Source of the DNA: Clostridia bacterium
Lineage (GTDB): Bacteria > Bacillota_A > Clostridia > Christensenellales > UBA1750
Direction of reading: 5' to 3'
DNA: 7,284 nucleotides
NCBI GenBank assembly: GCA_017413675.1
Contig: JAFPSR010000082.1
Location: forward strand, 1 to 7,284
Shown: in pieces, positions 1 to 4,987 of the stretch
Position numbering within the stretch: the first letter of the stretch is position 1
Layout of the letters: every line of letters starts with the position of its first letter
Made by a program: the position numbers and the translations under genes
Notes under the pieces: model-generated
Database searches by the model: none
The model's input: the letters and a program-made list of their open reading frames with translations, nothing else
What the model was told of the DNA's origin: nothing

Positions 1-700
1 CTATCGAATGGACCTCAAAACCAAGCAGAGTGTTCCGGTGGAAAGCGGCAAGTGTGTCCACCTGAACAATGACCATCTGATCTCTGTCGACGGCAGTTTC
101 CTGGCCGTGTCGAACAACGATCCGGAAGACCGTAAGTCCCGGGTATATGTCATTCCCGCCGAAGGCGGCGAAGGCCGCCAGGTCACGCCCAAGGGTCCGA
201 GCTACCTGCATGGGATCTCTCCCGACGGAAAAACCCTGGCCTACTGTGCAGAACGCGACGGGGAATTCGATATCTATGTAATCCCCTTTGAAGGCGGTGA
301 AGAAAAACAGCTTACCACGGCTCCCGGTCTGAATGACGGTCCCGAGTATTCCCGGGACGGCGAATGGATTTATTTCAACAGCGTCCGCACCGGTCTGATG
401 CAGTGTTACAGGATGCGTCCGGACGGCTCCGAACAGACCCAGCTGACGGATGCGGAAGCCAACTCCTGGTTCCCGCATATTTCCCCGGACGGGAAGAAAG
501 TCGTATTCCTGCGCTACCGCAAGGGGGATGTGGAACCCGGTGCCCATCCCGCAAACAAACAGATCACCCTGCACCTCATGGATCCCGATGGGGCAAACCA
601 GCGCCAGGTCACCGCGGAATTCGGCGGACAGGGCACCCTGAATGTCAATTCCTGGGCCCCGGACAGCAAGAGTTTTGCTTTCGTCACCTATGAACTGTAA
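1..700 (+). CDS. TolB-like PD40 beta-propeller protein (3' part; start lies before the window)
   Basis: The reading frame is open from the first base to TAA at 698-700. Codons before the ATG at 8 continue a propeller strand (Y-R-M-D-L), and that ATG has no ribosome binding site, so the true start is upstream. Five PD40/WD40-like blade motifs are visible: VDGSFLAV (about 86), SPDGKTLAY (218-244), SRDGEWIYF (about 350), SPDGKKVVF (about 482) and APDSKSFAF (about 656). Several are followed by strands ending in -QLT or -QVT, the usual TolB-family spacing. Proteins of this kind are beta-propellers used for binding or protein interaction. Gram-positive members are not part of a Tol-Pal system, and their ligands are mostly unknown. 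No enzymatic residues are recognisable. Whether it has a signal peptide cannot be told, since the N-terminus is missing. A strong terminator directly follows, so it ends its own transcription unit. Confidence 0.88.
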   Translation, partial: YRMDLKTKQSVPVESGKCVHLNNDHLISVDGSFLAVSNNDPEDRKSRVYVIPAEGGEGRQVTPKGPSYLHGISPDGKTLAYCAERDGEFDIYVIPFEGGEEKQLTTAPGLNDGPEYSRDGEWIYFNSVRTGLMQCYRMRPDGSEQTQLTDAEANSWFPHISPDGKKVVFLRYRKGDVEPGAHPANKQITLHLMDPDGANQRQVTAEFGGQGTLNVNSWAPDSKSFAFVTYEL

Positions 701-721
701 TCCCGTTTTTCCTTTATACGG

Positions 722-756
722 CATGGCCTCCGATACACGGAGGCCATGTTTTTTTT
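722..756 (+). terminator. Intrinsic terminator of the TolB-like gene
   Basis: A perfect 11-bp stem (722-732 with 738-748) with a five-base ATACA loop is followed at once by eight T (749-756). It begins 21 bases after the stop codon. The A-rich tract needed for activity in the other direction is absent, so it should act on + strand transcription only. Confidence 0.95.
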
Positions 757-783
757 CACAGTTGTATCCGACTTCCTGCCAAT

Positions 784-800
784 TGTATCTAACTTGTAAT
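784..800 (+). promoter_or_regulatory. Candidate WalR (YycF)-type box upstream of the NlpC/P60 gene
   Basis: TGTATC (784-789), five bases, then TGTAAT (795-800). The established WalR site in Firmicutes is two direct TGTWAH hexamers separated by five bases. The second hexamer fits fully and the first has one mismatch (T for A at position 5). A further TGTATC sits at 763-768, 21 bases upstream. The element ends 26 bases before the -35 hexamer, a position suitable for activation. WalKR is known to control peptidoglycan D,L-endopeptidases like the downstream gene. That this organism has WalKR and uses this site is inference. Confidence 0.45.
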
Positions 801-826
801 ATCTTCCCGGCAAGCCCCTGCTTTCC

Positions 827-856
827 TTGACCCTGCAAAATTGACTATGCTAGGAT
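827..856 (+). promoter_or_regulatory. Sigma-A type promoter of the NlpC/P60 gene
   Basis: TTGACC (827-832) and TAGGAT (851-856) are 18 bases apart, and the -10 is preceded by TGC, an extended -10 element (848-850). The predicted transcript starts near 862-864, giving a leader of about 78 bases before the ATG at 941. An alternative reading takes TATGCT (846-851) as the -10, but then no good -35 lies 17 bases upstream. Confidence 0.6.
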
Positions 857-879
857 AAAACCAGAGAAAAATAGGGTAT

Positions 880-897
880 GGCGGGAAGGTCCCTGCC
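880..897 (+). other. GC-rich hairpin in the leader of the NlpC/P60 gene
   Basis: GGC-GGGA (880-886) pairs with TCCC-T-GCC (890-897), giving a 7-bp stem with one bulged T (894) and a three-base loop. It lies close to the predicted 5' end of the transcript and partly covers the unused ATG at 878. No U-run follows, so it is not a terminator. It may stabilise the 5' end of the mRNA, or it may be incidental. Confidence 0.3.
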
Positions 898-926
898 CTG
901 TCCCTTGTTCATACAGACCGAAAGCA

Positions 927-934
927 AGAAGGTG
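927..934 (+). promoter_or_regulatory. Ribosome binding site that decides the start at 941
   Basis: AGAAGGTG differs by one base from AGGAGGTG and lies six bases before ATG 941. Neither of the other in-frame ATGs (878 and 1040) has a comparable site, so this element selects the start. Confidence 0.75.
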
Positions 935-940
935 CATTCC

Positions 941-2359
941 ATGACGTATTACAACCATAAACGACTCCGTCCGGGTGTCAGGATTCCGTCCCCCGGTGTC
1001 CGTGCCAGAAAGTGGCTGCGTACAAGCGGGAAAACTCCCATGCGTATTGCCGCCCTCCTTGCAGCATGCCTTCTCGTGACCACTCTCTTCAGCGGCACAG
1101 CCATGGCGGAGAGCTACGGCACGGGCAAGGTATCCACAGAAAGCACAATGGTCAATATGCGTGCATCGGCGGATCTGTCCGGCAAAATCCTGGCCAAGAT
1201 CCCGAAAAATGCCAAGCTGACCGTCCTGAACATTTCAGGTGACTGGTATAAGGTCGATTATAACGGGAAAACCGGTTATATCTTCCAGGATTACCTGACC
1301 GTAACCGAGGGCAAAAGCGTTACTGCCCTGAAGCTGGGCAGCCGCGGGGACCGCGTACGCGAAATTCAGAAAAAGCTGATCACTCTGGGTTATATGAGTG
1401 GAACCGCCGACGGCATCTACGGCAAGGATACCCAGAACGCCGTTAAGGCCTTCCAGGCACGCAACGGGCTGACCAGCGACGGTATTGCCGGACGCCTGAC
1501 CCTGTCCGCCATCTCTTCCAGCAAGAGCAATGCTGCCTACACCACCCTGAAAAAGGGTGACAAGAATACAGAAGTTGCCGCACTGCAGAAACAGCTGATC
1601 AAGCTCAAATATCTGAGCGGTACCGCTGACGGTGTATACGGGCAGCAGACCCAGAACGCTGTAAAGCTGTACCAGCAGACCAAGGGGCTGGAGACTGACG
1701 GTATTGCCGGCCGCGCGACCCAGCGTACACTGTTCCAGGATACCAAGGTCCTGTCCGGTAAAAAGACACTGACTGCCAATACTTCCGGAGGCCTGAGCCT
1801 CGGAAGTCAGGGCGATAAAGTCAAGGAACTGCAGTCCGCACTGATTTACCTCGGCTACCTGAGCGGTGGTGCAGACGGCGTATTCGGGGAAAAGACCGAA
1901 GCAGCCGTACGCAAATACCAGAACCGCAACAAGCTGGCTGTGGACGGAGTTGCCGGAACCCTGACGCAGAATGCCATTTTCTCCGAAAAGAGCAAACTCG
2001 TGAAGGTCATTAACACGGCCAAGCAGTATCTCGGACTTGCCTATAAGTACGGCGGGTACAAGCCCTCTACCGGGTTTGACTGTTCCGGGCTGACCATGTA
2101 CTGTTACAAACAGATCGGCGTAGAGATCAGCCACTCCTCCTCCACCCAGGGCAGACAGGGCATCTCCGTTCCGATTTCCCAGATCCGCCCCGGTGATATC
2201 ATCGGATTCTACAACCCCGTCGGACATGTGGGCATCTATATCGGAAACGGCGAATATATCCACTCTCCGCAGACGGGGGACGTAATCAAGATCAGCAAGC
2301 TGAACAAGCGTTCTCCTTCGACGATCCGCCGTATGGTCGGCGTACTCGTAGATCCGTAA
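941..2359 (+). CDS. Secreted peptidoglycan endopeptidase: SH3b, three PG_binding_1 domains, C-terminal NlpC/P60
   Basis: 472 residues from ATG 941, chosen by its ribosome binding site. A basic 33-residue leader precedes the hydrophobic core MRIAALLAACLLVTT. The predicted signal peptidase site is AMA-ES (after about residue 56). Domains: bacterial SH3b (about 63-120); three PG_binding_1 repeats (about 130-191, 203-265, 287-347), each with a LGYLSG-ADG-YG-type core and ending in DGIAG or DGVAG; NlpC/P60 (about 355-470). Its catalytic Cys381 is in FDCSGL, His429 in GHVGIYIG and the third polar residue is His441 in YIHSP. NlpC/P60 enzymes of this type cleave the gamma-D-Glu to diamino-acid bond of stem peptides; the repeats and SH3b should anchor it to the wall. 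The likely role is wall turnover or daughter-cell separation. It is monocistronic between its own promoter and terminator. The possible WalR box at 784 suggests control by wall-growth signals. Family assignment is firm; exact cleavage specificity is inferred. Confidence 0.95.
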   Translation: MTYYNHKRLRPGVRIPSPGVRARKWLRTSGKTPMRIAALLAACLLVTTLFSGTAMAESYGTGKVSTESTMVNMRASADLSGKILAKIPKNAKLTVLNISGDWYKVDYNGKTGYIFQDYLTVTEGKSVTALKLGSRGDRVREIQKKLITLGYMSGTADGIYGKDTQNAVKAFQARNGLTSDGIAGRLTLSAISSSKSNAAYTTLKKGDKNTEVAALQKQLIKLKYLSGTADGVYGQQTQNAVKLYQQTKGLETDGIAGRATQRTLFQDTKVLSGKKTLTANTSGGLSLGSQGDKVKELQSALIYLGYLSGGADGVFGEKTEAAVRKYQNRNKLAVDGVAGTLTQNAIFSEKSKLVKVINTAKQYLGLAYKYGGYKPSTGFDCSGLTMYCYKQIGVEISHSSSTQGRQGISVPISQIRPGDIIGFYNPVGHVGIYIGNGEYIHSPQTGDVIKISKLNKRSPSTIRRMVGVLVDP

Positions 2360-2402
2360 CCAGTAAAACTATCTTCCATTCCTAATATACCCTTCCTTCC
2401 GG

Positions 2403-2444
2403 ACAGGAGCCCGAAGAAACCGTCTTCGGGCTCCTGTTCTTTTT
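2403..2444 (+). terminator. Intrinsic terminator of the NlpC/P60 gene
   Basis: A perfect 15-bp stem (2403-2417 with 2423-2437) with a five-base AACCG loop is followed by a T-rich run (2437-2444, one C inside). It separates the endopeptidase gene from the downstream lipoprotein operon. The upstream flank is C/T-rich, so there is no matching U-run for the minus strand. Confidence 0.94.
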
Positions 2445-2480
2445 CCTCTTCGGAATTGGAAGCGAATCTTGTCCAGGGCA

Positions 2481-2509
2481 TGGAAATTCTCTTCTTCTTC
2501 GGGTATACT
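2481..2509 (+). promoter_or_regulatory. Promoter of the lipoprotein/GGT operon
   Basis: TATACT (2504-2509) is a good -10. The hexamer 17 bases upstream, TGGAAA (2481-2486), matches TTGACA at four of six positions, so the -35 is weak. Transcription would start near 2516, leaving a leader of about 27 bases before the ATG at 2543. The leader is too short for a riboswitch. The weak -35 would allow a modest basal level or dependence on an activator. Confidence 0.5.
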
Positions 2510-2542
2510 GTGATAAGATTCTAACGAAAGCAGGATTCCTTC

Positions 2543-3583
2543 ATGCGAAAATCCGTCTTTCTTCGTTCCCTGGCCTGCCTGACGGCAGTTACATTCCTTG
2601 CCGGATGCGGGATCAACCGGGATGCCCCCGTTCCTCCGACAGCTGTATCTACACAGGAAACCGTGATAACCCCGACCGAGAGCCCGGCCCCGACCCCTGC
2701 GGCAACGCCGACCCCGGTTCCCACCCCAACCCCCGTCCCGACACCTACCCCAACCCCTTCCCCTACAGTGGATCCGTGGAAGGGCTATTTCAGCGATACG
2801 GAAACAGTCGAGATCATTGAAGGGGATACTTGGCGTTACCGCAGTCCGGATCTGGCAGTATTCATCCATAAAGTGTACCGCCGTGACTGCCGCAGCGTCT
2901 TCTTCATCGCCCATATCTATACCCGAAGCCGGGATTTCTCCCTGTTCAAATCCGCCCTGGCCAGCGAAAACGGCCGGACAGCCATTATGCCGCAGAAACT
3001 GGCACGCCAGTTCCAGGCCATCTATGCGCAGAACGGGAACTATTTTGTAGATTCCGAAAACGATAAACGCGGTCCAGATATCCGCAACGGCAGGATCTAT
3101 AAGACCAACCTGGGCAGGGACTGCATGGTCTTTATGCCGGACGGGACGCTCGCAGTCCTGAACAAAAAAGAAGACCAGTATACTGCGGAAGACCTCCTGG
3201 CGCAAGGCGTTACGGATGTCATCGGCTTCGGCCCGATCCTCGTCAAGGACGGGAAGGTCCGCAAGGATCTGGAGGAAAGCAATATCTACGGCATCAATCC
3301 CCGTTCCGCCTTCGGAATGGTCGAACCCGGACATTATGTCGGGATCATCGTGGACGGCCGCAAACCCGGTATCTCCACCGGGGTTAACCTGGACCGCCTT
3401 GCCGAAGAGTTTGTTGCGGAAGGCTGCGTGACAGCCTATAACCTGGACGGCGGCCAGTCCTCCGCCATGGTTTTCATGGGGATCCAGGTCAACGATCATG
3501 AGAATGAGAACGCTTTTTCCGGTCAGCGCCGGATTCCCGATATGATTACATTCGGTACCAGTGACAAGGTCCCGACAGAATAG
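2543..3583 (+). CDS. Lipoprotein with phosphodiester glycosidase (NAGPA/DUF2233-like) domain
   Basis: 346 residues. ATG 2543 follows AGG(A) at 2532-2535 with seven bases between. The N-terminus is a type II signal peptide with lipobox LAGC, so Cys22 should be lipidated. A Pro/Thr-rich linker (about 44-76) forms a tether, then a globular domain (about 85-340). This domain carries the marks of the phosphodiester alpha-GlcNAcase (NAGPA, uncovering enzyme)/DUF2233 family: QNGNYF (163-168), NPRSAFG (252-258), VDGRKPGISTGV (270-281) and NLDGGQSSAMV (300-310). Animal NAGPA removes GlcNAc from a GlcNAc-1-phosphodiester. In bacteria the substrate is generally unknown; sugar-phosphate-linked wall polymers or exopolysaccharide are reasonable guesses. 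It acts on the outer face of the membrane. It is the first gene of a probable operon, and its stop codon overlaps the ribosome binding site of the next gene. Domain assignment is strong; the substrate is inference. Confidence 0.9.
   Translation: MRKSVFLRSLACLTAVTFLAGCGINRDAPVPPTAVSTQETVITPTESPAPTPAATPTPVPTPTPVPTPTPTPSPTVDPWKGYFSDTETVEIIEGDTWRYRSPDLAVFIHKVYRRDCRSVFFIAHIYTRSRDFSLFKSALASENGRTAIMPQKLARQFQAIYAQNGNYFVDSENDKRGPDIRNGRIYKTNLGRDCMVFMPDGTLAVLNKKEDQYTAEDLLAQGVTDVIGFGPILVKDGKVRKDLEESNIYGINPRSAFGMVEPGHYVGIIVDGRKPGISTGVNLDRLAEEFVAEGCVTAYNLDGGQSSAMVFMGIQVNDHENENAFSGQRRIPDMITFGTSDKVPTE
2672..2770 (+). repeat. Pro/Thr-coding low-complexity tract (tether of the NAGPA-like lipoprotein)
   Basis: Degenerate C-rich units of the ACCCC(A/G)/CCGAC type encode alternating Thr-Pro and Pro-Val steps (residues about 44-76). 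The repeat is clearer in protein than in DNA. This kind of extended linker usually spans the cell wall between a lipid anchor and a folded domain. The tract is prone to length change by slippage or recombination. Confidence 0.7.
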
Positions 3584-3587
3584 GAAG
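3582..3587 (+). promoter_or_regulatory. Ribosome binding site overlapping the upstream stop codon
   Basis: AGGAAG (3582-3587) shares its first two bases with the TAG stop of the NAGPA-like gene and lies five bases before ATG 3593. The nine-base gap between the genes indicates translational coupling within one mRNA. Confidence 0.8.
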
Positions 3588-3592
3588 TTATC

Positions 3593-4924
3593 ATGAAGAA
3601 AAAACTTCAAATTCTTTCCCTGCTCCTGATGGTCTGCCTTCTTCTGCAGGCCTGTTCCTCCATCCCCCACATCCCCCTGCCGGGTACAGAGGAGCCCGAC
3701 ATTCCCCCGACCGCAGCGGAAACCCCTGCCGAACCTTCCCTGCCGCCGGAAACGGCAACCCCCGAACCGGTCCCCAGCCCAACGCCGACGGTCTCCCCGA
3801 CTGCACCGGCGACCCCGTCCCCGTCCCCGGATCCTGCAGAACGGGTCTACACCCTGTCCTTTGCGGGGGACTGTACACTGGGATCGCAGATTGGGAAGGA
3901 ATCCAACAGTAATTCCTTCATCTCCGTTGTCGGTACCAACTATGCCCATCCGTTCAAGAATGTGCAGGAGTACTTCGGAAAAGACGACTTCACCCTCGTC
4001 AACCTGGAAGGAACATTTACAAACTCCACCCAGGCAGCCGATAAGGAATTTACCTTCCGTGCAGACCCCAGATTCGCGTCCTGCCTGACTGTAGGAAGCG
4101 TGGAATGTGTTTCCATCGTCAACAACCACAGCAAGGATTTCGGGGAAACCGGCTATAAGGATACGATCGAGGCCCTGCGTATCCGCCATATTGCCTATGC
4201 ATCGTACGAAGATGCAGCGATCTATTCGGTAGATGAAAGGCTGAAAATCGGTGTCATCGGCCTGGGCTTCTATATCCCAAAATCCCGGGTCGACCGGCTG
4301 TACCAGCAATGCAAGGATGCCGGCTGCAATCTCATCATCGCCGCTTTCCACTGGGGGAAAGAAGGTTATTACCAGATCGAAAGCACACAGGCTGAATATG
4401 CGCATTACCTGATCGACATGGGTTGTGATGCCGTTGTCGGCCACCATCCCCATGTTCTGCAGAAAACAGAGGCCTATAAGGGTAAACCGATTTTCTATTC
4501 CCTGGGGAATTTCTCCTTTGGCGGCAATGCCAATCCAAAAGACCGGGATACCGTTGTCGCACAGATGCACGTCCGCGTACTGAATGACGGAAGCATCCAG
4601 CAGGAAGGAACCACCCTGATTCCCTGCTGTCTGTCCTCCACTCCCCGGGGGAACGATTACTGCCCGACCCCATACCCGGAGAACAGCGAAGATTACTTCC
4701 GCTGCCTGAGTAAGCTGGATGGGACCTACCGCGGCCCCAACATCCCGAGACAAACGCCGACGCCGGTCCCGGCTTCACAGACCCCGACCCCTTCGCGTAC
4801 TCCCGCATCCGGAACACAGACCCCGGATCCTACCCCTGCACCGGCAACGCCTCCTCCGGCACCGACCGATACCGCAGAACCGGCGCCCTCGGGCTCCCCG
4901 GACGATCCCGATTCTTCAACATAG
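3593..4924 (+). CDS. CapA-family lipoprotein (PGA_cap metallophosphatase-like fold) with Pro/Thr-rich N-linker and C-terminal tail
   Basis: 443 residues. Lipobox LQAC (18-21) predicts a lipid anchor at Cys21. A Pro/Thr/Glu-rich linker runs to about residue 83. The CapA/PgsA-like domain (about 85-380) shows the expected metallophosphatase-type motifs in order: FAGDCTLGS (90-98), LVNLEG (135-140), IVNNHSKDFG (175-184), AFHWGKE (251-257), GHHPHVLQ (283-290) and FYSLGNFSFG (301-310). His179, His253, His284 and the Asp and Asn residues of these motifs are the likely metal ligands. CapA/PgsA is needed for poly-gamma-glutamate capsule in Bacillus, where its exact reaction is not settled. Many Clostridia carry CapA homologues without capsule genes, and no ligase (CapB/CapC) lies here. 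After about residue 382 the protein ends in a roughly 60-residue Pro/Thr tail with no further domain or LPXTG anchor, which is unusual. It is coupled to the preceding gene. Family is firm; role is open. Confidence 0.93.
   Translation: MKKKLQILSLLLMVCLLLQACSSIPHIPLPGTEEPDIPPTAAETPAEPSLPPETATPEPVPSPTPTVSPTAPATPSPSPDPAERVYTLSFAGDCTLGSQIGKESNSNSFISVVGTNYAHPFKNVQEYFGKDDFTLVNLEGTFTNSTQAADKEFTFRADPRFASCLTVGSVECVSIVNNHSKDFGETGYKDTIEALRIRHIAYASYEDAAIYSVDERLKIGVIGLGFYIPKSRVDRLYQQCKDAGCNLIIAAFHWGKEGYYQIESTQAEYAHYLIDMGCDAVVGHHPHVLQKTEAYKGKPIFYSLGNFSFGGNANPKDRDTVVAQMHVRVLNDGSIQQEGTTLIPCCLSSTPRGNDYCPTPYPENSEDYFRCLSKLDGTYRGPNIPRQTPTPVPASQTPTPSRTPASGTQTPDPTPAPATPPPAPTDTAEPAPSGSPDDPDSST
3695..3835 (+). repeat. 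Pro/Thr/Glu-coding low-complexity tract (N-terminal tether of the CapA-like lipoprotein)
   Basis: C-rich, degenerate repeats encode residues about 35-81, with mixed Pro, Thr, Ala, Ser and Glu steps such as PSPTP and PSPSP. It links the lipidated Cys21 to the catalytic-type domain. It resembles the tether in the neighbouring lipoprotein in composition, though the globular domains are unrelated. Confidence 0.65.
4745..4921 (+). repeat. Pro/Thr-coding low-complexity tract (C-terminal tail of the CapA-like lipoprotein)
   Basis: Encodes residues about 385-443, with several QTPTP, PTPSRTP and PDPTPAP-like units, ending in an acidic DDPD stretch and Ser-Ser-Thr. Nothing folded follows. The stop codon at 4922 is clean, and no downstream reading frame continues the protein in another frame as a recognisable domain. 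Confidence 0.65.
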
Positions 4925-4987
4925 TACGGTCCGGCCTGATTCAGGCAGACCTTCTATTCCCACTGATTCCCGGAAAGCAGGTATATT

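Noticed and set aside
8..10. ATG at 8 as the start of the TolB-like gene
   Set aside because: No ribosome binding site precedes it, and the frame is open and propeller-like before it, so the gene begins outside the window.
878..880. ATG at 878 as the start of the NlpC/P60 gene
   Set aside because: It lies close to the predicted transcript start, inside a hairpin, without a proper ribosome binding site, and would add 21 more residues before an already long leader.
1471..1710. DNA repeats such as GACGGTATTGCCGG at 1478 and 1697
   Set aside because: These are explained by the homologous PG_binding_1 domains and do not form a separate repeat element or CRISPR array.
1235..2263. A 342-codon minus-strand open frame under the NlpC/P60 gene
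   Set aside because: It shows threefold repeats only because it mirrors the three PG_binding_1 repeats; no promoter or ribosome binding site serves it.
2369..4753. A 794-codon open frame on the minus strand under the two lipoprotein genes
   Set aside because: It is the antisense shadow of two well-supported + strand genes; its translation is low-complexity Gly/Arg-rich opposite the Pro/Thr tracts, with no recognisable domain or ribosome binding site. GC-biased third positions explain the absence of stops.
4934..4946. Short hairpin GCCTG-ATT-CAGGC between the CapA-like and GGT-like genes
   Set aside because: The stem is only 5 bp and no T-run follows, so it is not a credible terminator; it does not break the operon.
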